Of a DNA stretch of 64,000 nt, positions 1 through 8,663 are shown in pieces. Under the pieces are notes generated by a model. The model worked only from the letters and a program-made list of their open reading frames with translations. It did no database searches and was not told where the DNA came from. The DNA is from an uncultured Oceanobacter sp. (GTDB lineage Bacteria > Pseudomonadota > Gammaproteobacteria > Pseudomonadales > Oceanobacteraceae). The stretch covers positions 53,248-117,247 of the forward strand of contig CAJXTI010000005.1 in assembly GCA_913061185.1 (NCBI GenBank). The letters are read 5' to 3'. The position numbers were made by a program, and so were the translations under genes. The number at the start of each line of letters is the position of its first letter. Positions within the stretch are counted from its first letter, which is position 1.

Positions 1-117
1 CTGAGCATCCGTGTACCAAGCGCTTTCAGACTGATTGGTACCGAGCACATCAGCATGTGCAGCGGTAGAGGCTGCCATGGCAATAGCCAGTGACAGCTTA
101 AAGCGTTGCATAATCAT
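1..117 (-). CDS. Exported protein, N-terminal part only (possible alkaline phosphatase)
   Basis: Only the first 39 codons are inside the window; the gene runs off the left edge. They read as a signal peptide: a short MIMQRFK n-region, a hydrophobic stretch, and a likely cleavage after AHA near residue 22. The mature start contains SAWYTDAQ. A W-Y/F-x-D-x-Q segment near the mature N-terminus is something I associate with bacterial alkaline phosphatases, but this is too short to assign. GAGG lies just upstream of the double start ATG-ATT-ATG. A Fur-box-like sequence lies about 85-100 bases upstream, so iron control is possible. Confidence 0.5.
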   Translation of the reverse strand, partial: MIMQRFKLSLAIAMAASTAAHADVLGTNQSESAWYTDAQ

Positions 118-197
118 AGAGTTCCCTCATGAATGGTTGGTCATCGACAGTCAAGAAAGGACTGCCGAATCTTGGGCCTGAGGATACTAGCCGTTAA

Positions 198-217
198 AAA
201 TGACAATCACTCTTATT
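198..217 (-). promoter_or_regulatory. Fur-box-like operator
   Basis: The core TGACAATCACTCTTA (201-215) resembles the 7-1-7 Fur site TGAGAATCATTCTCA, matching at 12 of 15 positions by eye. It sits in AT-rich DNA upstream of the exported protein starting at 117 and downstream of fumarase. Fur binding is inferred from resemblance only. Confidence 0.4.
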
Positions 218-321
218 TTGGATGACAAAAAAGTTAACAAAATCAATATGTTATAAGATAACATAACATTTCATACACCTAGTACGAGGCATCGATCCAA
301 ACCACCCAATAGTAAAAACGC

Positions 322-348
322 AAAGAGCCGGGCAAAGCCCGGCTCTTT
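322..348 (-). terminator. Rho-independent terminator of fumarase
   Basis: A perfect inverted repeat, AAAGAGCCGGGC with GCCCGGCTCTTT, forms a stem of about 12 bp with a 3-base loop. On the minus strand it is followed closely by GCG and a run of five T. It lies about 30 bases after the fumarase stop codon. Confidence 0.8.
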
Positions 349-378
349 CATGTTGGAAACTGTTTATTCGTTAAATTC

Positions 379-1890
379 TCAGCTCACTTCTTTCGCCGCA
401 ATTCGCGCTGACCACTCTTGTGGGCCAGTGGTGTGTACCGACTCACCCTTGGTATCAACCGCTACGGTGACTGGCATATCCACCACGTCAAACTCGTAGA
501 TGGCTTCCATACCCAGATCCGCAAAACCCAGCACTTCCGCACCCTTGATCGCCTGGGAAACCAGGTAAGCCGCACCGCCGACGGCCATCAGGTACACGGC
601 TTCGTTGTCCTTGATGGCTTCAATCGCGATCGGGCCACGCTCGGATTTACCGATCATGCCGAGCAAGCCGGTTTGTTCAAGGATAGTACGGGTAAACTTG
701 TCCATCCGGGTGGCTGTGGTCGGGCCAGCAGGGCCAACTACTTCGTCGCGAACCGGATCAACCGGGCCAACGTAATAGATAAAGCGACCTTTCAGATCGA
801 CCGGCAGTTCTTCACCACGGGCCAGCATTTCGACCATACGTTTGTGAGCGGCATCCCGGCCAGTCAGCATCTTGCCAGACAGCAGTACGGTTTCACCGGT
901 TTTCCAATCCTTGACGTCTTCCGGCGTTACGGTGTTCAGATCGACGCGGCGGACACTGTCACCGACTTCCCAGCTGATTTCCGGCCAGTCTTCCAGCTTT
1001 GGCACTGGCAGCGAGGCAACCCCGGAACCATCCAGCACAAAATGGGTGTGACGGGTTGCCGCACAGTTAGGAATAATGGCTACCGGCTTGTTGGCGGCAT
1101 GGGTCGGATAATCCGCAACCTTGACGTCCAGTACCGTGGTCAGACCACCCAGCCCCTGAGCGCCGATGCCCAGCTTGTTGACCTTGTCGAACAACTCCAG
1201 GCGCAGTTCTTCGGCACGATTACTGGCACCACGCGCCTGCAGTTCCTGGATATTGATTGGCTCCAGCAGCGATTCCTTGGCAATTTGCATGGCTTTTTCA
1301 GCCGTGCCGCCAATGCCGATACCCAACATGCCCGGCGGACACCAGCCAGCCCCCATGGTCGGAATCTGCTTCAGTACCCATTCAACCACATCGTCAGACG
1401 GGTTCAGCATGGCGAACTTGGATTTGGCTTCGGAGCCGCCGCCTTTGGCTGCGACATGCACGTCGACGGTATTCCCCGGCACCAGTTTCATATGAATAAC
1501 CGCCGGCGTGTTGTCCTTGGTGTTGACCCGCTTGCCGTCCGGATCCGCCAGTACCGAAGCACGCAAGACGTTGTCTGGGTTCAGGTAAGCACGACGAACC
1601 CCTTCGTTACACATGTCTTCGACCGACATGTCGCTTTCAAATTTGACATCCATACCAATGGTCAGAAAAACGGTAACGATACCGGTATCCTGACAGATCG
1701 GACGTTTACCCATGGCACACATACGAGAGTTGATCAGAATCTGCGCCATGGCGTCTTTGGCGGCCTTGGACTCTTCACGCTCGTACGCTGCGTGAACGGC
1801 GTCGATAAAATCTTTGGGGTGGTAGTAGGAAATGTACTGCAGCGCATCAGCGACGCTTTGGATCAGGTCTTCTTGCTTGATCACTGTCAT
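379..1890 (-). CDS. fumA: Class I (iron-sulfur) fumarate hydratase
   Basis: A cytosolic TCA-cycle enzyme that interconverts fumarate and malate. The protein is 503 residues, with the N-terminal fumarase domain (about 30-290) followed by the C-terminal swivelling domain. Cysteines at 66 (PICQDTG), 184 (GWCPPG) and 276 (NCAATRH) match the three 4Fe-4S ligands of class I fumarases. The start was placed at 1890 (MTVIKQ), because the 20 upstream codons do not look like the family N-terminus. The gene is alone on the minus strand and has its own terminator. Oxygen-labile fumarase beside sodB may be coincidence. The fumA symbol is by family, since fumA and fumB cannot be told apart here. Confidence 0.95.
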   Translation of the reverse strand: MTVIKQEDLIQSVADALQYISYYHPKDFIDAVHAAYEREESKAAKDAMAQILINSRMCAMGKRPICQDTGIVTVFLTIGMDVKFESDMSVEDMCNEGVRRAYLNPDNVLRASVLADPDGKRVNTKDNTPAVIHMKLVPGNTVDVHVAAKGGGSEAKSKFAMLNPSDDVVEWVLKQIPTMGAGWCPPGMLGIGIGGTAEKAMQIAKESLLEPINIQELQARGASNRAEELRLELFDKVNKLGIGAQGLGGLTTVLDVKVADYPTHAANKPVAIIPNCAATRHTHFVLDGSGVASLPVPKLEDWPEISWEVGDSVRRVDLNTVTPEDVKDWKTGETVLLSGKMLTGRDAAHKRMVEMLARGEELPVDLKGRFIYYVGPVDPVRDEVVGPAGPTTATRMDKFTRTILEQTGLLGMIGKSERGPIAIEAIKDNEAVYLMAVGGAAYLVSQAIKGAEVLGFADLGMEAIYEFDVVDMPVTVAVDTKGESVHTTGPQEWSARIAAKEVS

Positions 1891-2054
1891 GGCGAGTTCT
1901 CTCTCTGTGCTCTCTCTCGGGTGCCCTGGCTCCGTCTTGCGACAAAACACTCAGCAGTGACATGCGCCAGACCGATGCTGGCGCGAACGGTGGCCGATTG
2001 TACCCGAAGGAACAAGCGGCTCAAATGCGATCGACAGACGCCTTTAGTCAAATG

Positions 2055-2831
2055 TCAGGGTTTGGTCGCGGCCGGAGTGTGCAGCGTGGTGATACGCGAC
2101 TCCACCTGACGCAGCTGCTTGCGTAAGGTCTCAATCTCTTGCTGACGATTGGCCAGGGATTCTTTCAGGCTGGCGACGCTACGCCCCGTCATTTGTACCG
2201 CCTCGCTGTTCTGGGCAATACGCAATTCGGATTCCGGCAAGGATAACAGTGCCGCTTCGACGGAAGATACCCGCTCCGACAGTGCGCTGCTGGCCAGCTG
2301 TTGCTGCTCCAGCGTCGCTTGCTGCGTGGTCAGGCTGATCTGCTGCTTGTCGGCCTCAGACTTGAGTCCTGTTAATACCGCAGTATTGTTCGCTATGGCT
2401 TTTTCATTACTGGCGATCATGCCCTTGTTACGCTTATTGGCAACATCCCACAGCTTGCGAATTTCAGAATCATGTTCTTTCAGCAGCACCTTGAGCGCAT
2501 CGAGTGACAAACTGGCGTTTTCGCCAGTAACCGACAAACGCTCATTTAGTTGTTGCAGATTAACCGACTGCTGCTGAAGGGTCTGTCTGGCCGCCAGCAG
2601 CTCGGTCTGCATCGTCTGCACCAGGGTATAAAGATACCCGGCGGCGGCGAGACCAAGCAGAGCCAGCAACAGTGCCACAGCCACCAGCCCGGCCCCAGCG
2701 GACTTGCCTGTTGTGTTGGCAGGCCCGGCTGCCGCCGGTGAACGCCGCGATTTATTTTGCCGCTGACGCATTTCAATATCGTCTTTCGAGGGTTTGATGT
2801 CGGGTATAAGCGGTTCTTTAACGTTGTCCAT
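2055..2831 (-). CDS. Membrane-anchored coiled-coil protein of unknown function
   Basis: 258 residues. Residues 1-45 are polar and basic and contain MRQRQNKSRRSP. One strong transmembrane helix follows at about 47-70. The rest is a long Gln/Glu/Leu-rich coiled coil to about residue 245, ending in a short Thr/Pro/Ala tail. This gives a single-pass inner-membrane protein with a periplasmic coiled coil if the basic N-terminus is cytoplasmic. I recognise no enzymatic motif. It is divergent from sodB across 300 bases that hold a perfect palindrome. The stop falls about 165 bases before the fumarase start on the same strand, so co-transcription with fumarase is possible. Confidence 0.75.
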   Translation of the reverse strand: MDNVKEPLIPDIKPSKDDIEMRQRQNKSRRSPAAAGPANTTGKSAGAGLVAVALLLALLGLAAAGYLYTLVQTMQTELLAARQTLQQQSVNLQQLNERLSVTGENASLSLDALKVLLKEHDSEIRKLWDVANKRNKGMIASNEKAIANNTAVLTGLKSEADKQQISLTTQQATLEQQQLASSALSERVSSVEAALLSLPESELRIAQNSEAVQMTGRSVASLKESLANRQQEIETLRKQLRQVESRITTLHTPAATKP

Positions 2832-2973
2832 TAGGATTTCCGGAACTGGCGATCAGGAGATAAACGGCCCGCAGTATACAAACATTAACGCTGAAATACC
2901 GACCGCAGCCGGGAATTTTCATGCCTGACCAGAGTATCAGACACACCTGTAGAGCCAGAATTCATCCTTTCCA

Positions 2974-2992
2974 TAATAGTGATTCACTATTA
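2974..2992. promoter_or_regulatory. 19-bp perfect palindrome between divergent genes (putative operator)
   Basis: TAATAGTGATTCACTATTA is a 9-1-9 perfect inverted repeat. It lies almost exactly midway between the start of the coiled-coil gene (2831) and sodB (3132). Its size and symmetry suit a dimeric repressor or activator. It does not match the Fur, OxyR, SoxR, Zur or PerR consensus as I know them. The rest of 2832-3131 holds a GCCGCTCCG direct repeat (about 3003-3020) and no gene. Confidence 0.45.
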
Positions 2993-3131
2993 GCAACACA
3001 TAGCCGCTCCGGCCGCTCCGGTGTTATCATGCTGCGACTTCGGAAGGCGGGATGGAGCCGTTGAATTATTTTTATAAAGCCCCATCTACACCCCTGAATG
3101 CAACCACCTAGCCTGATAATGGAGAACGCTC

Positions 3132-3716
3132 ATGGCCTTCGAACTTCCCGCTCTGCCATACGAAAAAACTGCACTGGAACCTCACATCTCTGCAGAAACC
3201 CTCGATTTCCACTACGGTAAGCACCACAACACCTACGTCACCAAACTGAATGGTTTGATTGGTGGTACTGAATTTGAAGGCAAGACTCTGGAAGAAATCA
3301 TCAAGACTTCTTCTGGCGGCGTATTCAACAACGCAGCCCAAATCTGGAACCACACCTTCTACTGGAACAGTCTGGCACCGAATGCCGGTGGTGCACCGAC
3401 TGGCGCTATCGCCGACGCCATCAACGCTGCGTTTGGTTCATTCGAGGAATTCCAGACCAAATTCAACGATATGGCGGTGAACAACTTCGGTTCCAGCTGG
3501 ACCTGGCTGGTGAAAAAGGCAGACGGCACACTGGATATCGTCAACACGTCCAACGCTGCTACCCCGATCACTGAAGAAGGTCTGACGCCGCTGCTGACCG
3601 TTGACCTGTGGGAACACGCCTACTACATCGACTATCGCAACGTACGTCCGGATTACCTGAAAGGTTTCTGGGCATTGGTGAACTGGGAATTTGCGAACGC
3701 TAACTTCGCTGCCTGA
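3132..3716 (+). CDS. sodB: Superoxide dismutase [Fe]
   Basis: A cytosolic enzyme that dismutates superoxide to peroxide and oxygen. At 194 residues it has the typical FeSOD length. The metal ligands are visible: His27 (DFHYGKHH), His74 (IWNHTFYW), Asp157 and His161 ([11 protein letters not shown]). The Gln in NNAAQIWNH is the position that separates Fe from Mn enzymes. AGGAPTG and FGSSWTWL are further family signatures. The leader has GGAGAACGCTC before ATG. The gene is monocistronic, with a strong terminator 14 bases after the stop. Confidence 0.97.
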   Translation: MAFELPALPYEKTALEPHISAETLDFHYGKHHNTYVTKLNGLIGGTEFEGKTLEEIIKTSSGGVFNNAAQIWNHTFYWNSLAPNAGGAPTGAIADAINAAFGSFEEFQTKFNDMAVNNFGSSWTWLVKKADGTLDIVNTSNAATPITEEGLTPLLTVDLWEHAYYIDYRNVRPDYLKGFWALVNWEFANANFAA

Positions 3717-3729
3717 TCACTGCATTGAT

Positions 3730-3757
3730 AAAAAAGGGAGCCTCGGCTCCCTTTTTT
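3730..3757 (+). terminator. Rho-independent terminator of sodB
   Basis: A-run, AAGGGAGCC, a two-base spacer, then GGCTCCC and a run of six T, so it can work in both directions. It lies directly after the sodB stop. Confidence 0.88.
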
Positions 3758-3839
3758 GTTGGCTTGTTTTTTTATTAACTGGCCGCCTTTCCTTCCTTAC
3801 CTTTTTCAGCCCAGTGGCGGCTACGCTACAGGAGTCTCA

Positions 3840-4445
3840 ATGCAACTGTTACTCGCCTCATCATCTCGCTATCGTCGCCAGCAACTGGCACAGTTGGGTA
3901 TTCCATTCGAATGGGCCAGTCCAGATATTGATGAAACCCCATACGTCGATGAAACCATCGATGCCTATGTCCAGCGTCTGGCGGAACAAAAAGCCCAAGT
4001 CATGGCGGCGCAATACCCGCAGCACTGGATTATCGGCAGCGATCAGGCCTGTTCACTGAATGGCGCGGTAGTCAGCAAACCGGAAAACCATGACAACGCC
4101 CGTCAGCAACTGCTGGCCAGCGCCGGGAAGACCATTCGTTTTTCGACCGGTATTGCACTTTGGCATCAAGGTAAAACAAGCAGTGCCGTTGAGCACTTTG
4201 ATGTGCAATTTCGGGCTCTGTCAGCCGATGAAATTGAAGATTACCTGAGACTGGAGCAACCCTACGATTGTGCTGGCAGCTTCAAGGTCGAAGGCCTCGG
4301 CATCCATTTATTTGAAGCCTTGCATGGGCGGGACATCAATAGCCTGATTGGGCTGCCATTAATCCGCGTATGCGACTTAATGAGAGCAGCAGGACTGAAC
4401 CCGCTGCAGTTGGCAGCCTCCGCGCCGCGTGAGCAAACCCATTAA
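3840..4445 (+). CDS. yceF: Maf-family nucleotide pyrophosphatase, YceF type (7-methyl-GTP)
   Basis: 201 residues. It begins MQLLLASSSRYRRQQL, the Maf signature that binds the nucleotide, and carries IIGSDQACSLNG. The SDQ version of the motif is typical of YceF rather than the dTTP/UTP-specific MafA form. YceF hydrolyses m7GTP to m7GMP and pyrophosphate, acting as house-cleaning. The start was chosen for CAGGAGTCTCA directly upstream; 28 in-frame codons further upstream are not conserved in style. It converges on gspD, with a 4-base overlap at the shared TTAA where both genes stop. Confidence 0.9.
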   Translation: MQLLLASSSRYRRQQLAQLGIPFEWASPDIDETPYVDETIDAYVQRLAEQKAQVMAAQYPQHWIIGSDQACSLNGAVVSKPENHDNARQQLLASAGKTIRFSTGIALWHQGKTSSAVEHFDVQFRALSADEIEDYLRLEQPYDCAGSFKVEGLGIHLFEALHGRDINSLIGLPLIRVCDLMRAAGLNPLQLAASAPREQTH

Positions 4446-6334
4446 CGATTGGTTGGACGACCACTAAACAGTCGATCAAGCGACGCATCAATACTGTCTG
4501 CACCGAGCTGATCCGATACATCAAATTCCCAGATACCGTTGTATTTTTCACGGGTCAGATCACGGGAGGTCTCAGCGTTATTAACAATGGTCGGACGTAA
4601 AAACACCATCAGATTACTTTTGACATGTTCGCTACTGGATGAGCGGAACAACCAGCCCAGCACCGGAATATCCCCCAGCCAAGGCACCTTGCTTTCACTC
4701 TCGATCACGTCATCACGAATCAGGCCGCCCAGGACGATGGTTTCCTGATTACCAGTCAGAATCATGGTTTTGATCGATCGTTTGTTAGTAATCAGATCCG
4801 CACTGCCCGACACCGAGGTGGCCGATACGGATTCTGCCGTAGCTTCCACTTCCAGACGAATATCCGTGCCGTCATGAATGTGTGGCTTCACTTTCAGCGT
4901 CACACCAACATCTTCACGGGTGATGGTGGTGAAAGGATTGGAATTGGTCGACGACGACGTCGAGCCGGTAATAAACGGCACGTTCTGGCCGACAATGATT
5001 TCCGCTTCCTGGTTGTCCATGGTCATGATGCTGGGGGTCGACAGCAAGTTGGTATTACTGTCACTCTGCAATGCCTGCAAGATCACGCCGAAGTCCAGCA
5101 CACCGTTATTCTCACTGTAACCACCAACCGTCAGGCCACTGCCAATGGCACTGGCATACGACCCGGACGCAACACTGGTGGCGATGGTACTGAGCGACGG
5201 CCCGGCGTCGCTGAAATTAGTCATGGATACCGGATTATCCAGATCACCAGAAACCCATTGCACGCCCAGTGCATCGTTCATATCACCCGTCACTTCAACA
5301 ATCGCCGATTCAATCAACACCTGGGCACGGCGTACATCCAGTGACGCGACCAGTTCCTGAATCTCTTTCATCAATGACGGCTCGGCACGCACTACCAGGG
5401 CGTTCAGTTCTTCATCGGCGTGGATACCGACAGAACCCTTCACTTGCTGGGCATCCTTGTCGTTACTGCTCACTTCACCCATCAGGTTTTTGAGCAGATC
5501 CGCCAGCTTGGTGGCATCGGCGTACTGCAGCCGAATCACCTGGGCACTGCCGCTGAAATAGGATGGCTGGTCAAGCTGCTCGATCAGATGGCGAATACGT
5601 TCGCGAGCCGTTTTTTCGCCTTTGATAATCAGCCGATTGCTGCGCTCATCGGCCACCACCCGAATACTGCCAGCGGTGTTGTTGTTATCGCCATTGCCCT
5701 GGGAAACCTTGGAGGGATCCAGGCTTTGTAACATGGTAACGACATTGCCGACCCAGGCTTCTTTGAGTTGCACCACTTCCAGTTCTTCACTGCCGGACTT
5801 ATCGAGGCGATCGATAATCTGCTCGATGCGCTGAATGTTCATGGCATGATCTGAAATGATCAGCGCGTTGGCGGATTTGACCCCGGCCAGATGGCCGTAT
5901 TTGGCCACCAATGGGCGCAAAATAGGCACCAGATCCAGTGCCGGTGTATTCTTGATCATGATCACCTTGGTGAGCATTTCCTGGCTGTCATTGGCCGATT
6001 GGGTGTTCAGGTCACGACCAACCTGTTTCACCTCGTTCTGTTGGACAATCAGCACCACATCCCCGGCTGGTACGGCGGCATAACCGTGCACCTGCAACAC
6101 CGACAGAAACAACTCATATACGCCGTTGGAATCCATCGCCTCACTGGTCAGGACATTAACCTTGCCCTTGACGCGCGGATCGACCACAAAGCTTTTTCCG
6201 GTAATATCCGCCACCTGGCTGATAAAGGCGCCGATATCGGCTTCTTTCAGATTGATCTGCCAGCTCTCCTGAGCACTGACGGTGAAGCTCAGTGATAACA
6301 AGACAGCCACTACCCAATGTTTGAACACACCCAT
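4442..6334 (-). CDS. gspD: Type II secretion system secretin GspD
   Basis: 630 residues; the outer-membrane channel of type II secretion. A signal peptide ends near residue 22 (VSAQES). Next come the N0 domain (WQINLKEADIGAFI) and repeated N1-N3 ring domains. The secretin core (about 395-585) contains LLSTPSIMTMDN, VGQNVPFITG and VPWLGDIPVLGWLF. No lipobox is present, so a pilotin would have to act on the C-terminal region. It is the third gene of gspN-gspC-gspD, 4 bases after gspC. The other gsp genes (E to M) are not in the window, so the locus is split in this genome or lies elsewhere. Confidence 0.96.
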   Translation of the reverse strand: MGVFKHWVVAVLLSLSFTVSAQESWQINLKEADIGAFISQVADITGKSFVVDPRVKGKVNVLTSEAMDSNGVYELFLSVLQVHGYAAVPAGDVVLIVQQNEVKQVGRDLNTQSANDSQEMLTKVIMIKNTPALDLVPILRPLVAKYGHLAGVKSANALIISDHAMNIQRIEQIIDRLDKSGSEELEVVQLKEAWVGNVVTMLQSLDPSKVSQGNGDNNNTAGSIRVVADERSNRLIIKGEKTARERIRHLIEQLDQPSYFSGSAQVIRLQYADATKLADLLKNLMGEVSSNDKDAQQVKGSVGIHADEELNALVVRAEPSLMKEIQELVASLDVRRAQVLIESAIVEVTGDMNDALGVQWVSGDLDNPVSMTNFSDAGPSLSTIATSVASGSYASAIGSGLTVGGYSENNGVLDFGVILQALQSDSNTNLLSTPSIMTMDNQEAEIIVGQNVPFITGSTSSSTNSNPFTTITREDVGVTLKVKPHIHDGTDIRLEVEATAESVSATSVSGSADLITNKRSIKTMILTGNQETIVLGGLIRDDVIESESKVPWLGDIPVLGWLFRSSSSEHVKSNLMVFLRPTIVNNAETSRDLTREKYNGIWEFDVSDQLGADSIDASLDRLFSGRPTNR

Positions 6335-6338
6335 ATCC

Positions 6339-7226
6339 TTAATTCAGCCTGTGGTTAACGGTGAAACGATCATTGCCGCGCTGTACTTCGATACGCACGC
6401 TATCGGTATTTTGCAAATCAGCCAACAGGCTCTGGTCACTGGCGGGGTCTCCGAGTGACTGGCCGTTGATCGACAACAGCAGATCACCTGGTCGGAGTTT
6501 GAACTGCATCAGCGGCGAACCGGGTTGCACCCGATAGCCCAAACCATCCCCTTGCGGCTCCAGCCCCATGCGTCCCAGCGCTTCAAGCGGATCATCTTTC
6601 AGTTCAGACGTCGCCAGATCGACAAATTCAGTGGCATTACGGATCTTGCCAAAACGCTCCTTTAACGAACCGGAACGCCCGCTAGAGGCACTCGGGTTAC
6701 CCCTGTCAGTATCGTCACGAGGGACAATCCGCACATCCGAGCCACGACTTGTCTGCTCGTCAAACTTGAGGGTTTCCAACTTGCCCACCGTATCCAGAAT
6801 GACTTTGTCCGAATACACACCGGCCAGCCGGGTACGGCCTTGAACGGCATCCCCCATCCGATAAAATTCCCCAGCCCGACCCGCCGCAGAGATGATGGCA
6901 CTGGAGTATTCCTCTCGCGAGGACTGATTAACTCCCAGCAGGGTCAGCTTCAGGCGGGTATCCGGTGCTTCCACTTCTTTTTGTACCACCACTGGAGCGA
7001 CCGCCGTTGCTTCACCGAACAGGTGATAGGCTGCGGTTCCCCGCACATGACCATCTGCCGCCTCAGCATTACCTTGAACGGGCGCTTTTAATACCAGCGG
7101 TGCCGGGGCGGCCACCAGCCACACCAGTTGTGCTGCCTGCCAGCTCAATAACACCGTCAGCATCAGCTTGCCCGCCAGCAATATCCATTTTTGCCACAGC
7201 AACAGCTCTACCACATTCTTATCCAA
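6339..7226 (-). CDS. gspC: Type II secretion inner-membrane protein GspC
   Basis: 295 residues. There is a cytoplasmic N-terminus, one transmembrane helix (about 15-40), a homology region (about 65-170) that contacts the secretin N0 domain, and a C-terminal PDZ domain (about 205-293) with PGSPLMQFKLRPGDLLLSING. The PDZ domain is linked to substrate selection in this family. The start codon is TTG, supported by GGAG eight bases upstream. It sits between gspN and gspD, in keeping with the N-C-D order. Confidence 0.93.
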   Translation of the reverse strand: MDKNVVELLLWQKWILLAGKLMLTVLLSWQAAQLVWLVAAPAPLVLKAPVQGNAEAADGHVRGTAAYHLFGEATAVAPVVVQKEVEAPDTRLKLTLLGVNQSSREEYSSAIISAAGRAGEFYRMGDAVQGRTRLAGVYSDKVILDTVGKLETLKFDEQTSRGSDVRIVPRDDTDRGNPSASSGRSGSLKERFGKIRNATEFVDLATSELKDDPLEALGRMGLEPQGDGLGYRVQPGSPLMQFKLRPGDLLLSINGQSLGDPASDQSLLADLQNTDSVRIEVQRGNDRFTVNHRLN

Positions 7227-7253
7227 ATCGACTGCTCCGAATCGGCGCCAAGG

Positions 7254-8015
7254 TTATAGAATCTTTCGTGACACTTCAAAAACCACGGTATCCACATCGG
7301 CTTTGTCTGGCCAGGTTTGCCCTAACACATCAAACATGCGACGTCGTATCGCCACTCCACCCCAGCCATCCGGCTGGATGAACCCTTGTACCAGCTTCTG
7401 GCCTTCCATTGACGTCACATCCAGCACCGCACGTTCTTTATCCATACCCAGAGCCCCAACCAACATCGGCACCTCGGCCGTCACCCGTTTGCGTTGTACC
7501 GGAAAAGCCGCAGCACCACCACTGAAAACCAGGCGGCCACCCAGTGCGGTCAGCTGCCGGGTATCCAACTCAATCACGGCAGCCACATCATTGGCTTCGA
7601 TGTTGCCAGACAGATCAATCTGCAATGGTTTCAGTAACGGCTTCAATAAATCAGTATCAACAAAACCGTCCAGCCCGGTGACATGTAACTGCTGATCGGC
7701 CTCCAAACGCACCAGACCATTCATTCGGATCGCAGGTGCTGTCAACGTCAAGTCAACTTCAGCCGCCGCCGTCAACAACGCCCAGGGCGACAACCGCCAC
7801 TCCGCATCAATGGGGCCAAGTTGTCGTTGCTCGGCCTGGAGATGACCATGCCAGAGTGTGCCGGAAACTGACCGAACATCGACCGGTAAATTCCGCACAT
7901 CAGGTTCCAGCATGCGCCAGACAAAGTGTAATGGCGCATTGATGGCCAGAAATACAAGAAAGGTAAACAGGCCGAGAAGCAGGTACCAGCGAGTTGCCCA
8001 AATGGCTGCAAACAT
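7254..8015 (-). CDS. gspN: Type II secretion system protein N
   Basis: 253 residues with one N-terminal transmembrane helix (about 9-30). The rest is periplasmic and contains the GTLWHGHL segment, with W-R-L-S-P-W, typical of GspN. GspN is an accessory component that contacts the outer-membrane side of the machine and is missing from many type II systems. It is first in the gspN-C-D operon, 27 bases before gspC. The 170 bases upstream (8016-8189) presumably hold the promoter; I could not pick a convincing -35/-10 pair. Confidence 0.88.
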   Translation of the reverse strand: MFAAIWATRWYLLLGLFTFLVFLAINAPLHFVWRMLEPDVRNLPVDVRSVSGTLWHGHLQAEQRQLGPIDAEWRLSPWALLTAAAEVDLTLTAPAIRMNGLVRLEADQQLHVTGLDGFVDTDLLKPLLKPLQIDLSGNIEANDVAAVIELDTRQLTALGGRLVFSGGAAAFPVQRKRVTAEVPMLVGALGMDKERAVLDVTSMEGQKLVQGFIQPDGWGGVAIRRRMFDVLGQTWPDKADVDTVVFEVSRKIL

Positions 8016-8189
8016 GATGATGATGGTATCCGTGTCGCTATAAATTGCGTGTCATTCTACTGACAGGGCGCCGGAGTCTAAAGCGAAGTTATGACATCCA
8101 TGTAACAATTACGCAGTGTATCGGTAACAAGTGTTCAGCTTGCGTCTGATAAACCTTTCACCGCGTACCTCATTACCTCATAACACGAT

Positions 8190-8591
8190 TCACGCCACAT
8201 CGTGCAACAAGCGCTGTTGCAGTGCGCGGTCTCCAGCGATCAGCCGTTCCTTTTGGGGTCGGCTCAACCGTTTCGCCCGGTATTCGACTTTCAGTGCCAC
8301 CGACTTGCTCGGCAACAACCAGCTAAAATCCAACTGCAAGGGTGCCTTGCCTCGCAACGCCCGCGCAGCACGCACGCTACCGGAGTTGTGCTCGCGAAAG
8401 CGCCGAATCACATTCGTCGTAACGCCACAATACAAGGTGTTGTGGCGGGTACGAATAAAATACAAAAACCAGCCTGCGTCAGTGGCAGATTCAGTAACAG
8501 GTTTGATATCAGAGGAACCTTCTGCCAGGTTGACGTCATAATTTACCTGATCTGCCGGTATACTCAGTCGCGCTACACTGTTTGCTGCCAT
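8190..8591 (-). CDS. GIY-YIG nuclease-domain protein
   Basis: The GIY-YIG fold is visible in the second half: WFLYFIRTRHNTLYCGVTT is the Y-x(9-11)-Y motif, then RRFREHN and a conserved KVEYRAKRL with the catalytic Glu. This resembles the YhbQ/UPF0213 single-domain family of about 100 residues. The chosen ATG gives 133 residues, with about 40 extra residues before the domain. A GTG at 8639 would add 16 more. Neither start has a clear ribosome site, so the N-terminus is uncertain. It is divergent from the hemolysin III gene. The role of this family is unsettled; nuclease activity is inferred. Confidence 0.8.
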   Translation of the reverse strand: MAANSVARLSIPADQVNYDVNLAEGSSDIKPVTESATDAGWFLYFIRTRHNTLYCGVTTNVIRRFREHNSGSVRAARALRGKAPLQLDFSWLLPSKSVALKVEYRAKRLSRPQKERLIAGDRALQQRLLHDVA

Positions 8592-8663
8592 AAAATCGGT
8601 ATAAACCCCAAAGGTAATTGCGTTATCCACTATGGTCACTCACAGCCCGCCAAGGAGTTTTTA

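Noticed and set aside
418..2109. 563-codon plus-strand reading opposite fumarase
   Set aside because: It mirrors fumA, whose Fe-S ligands are intact. The reading is His/Arg/Gln-rich with no domain, as expected for an antisense shadow.
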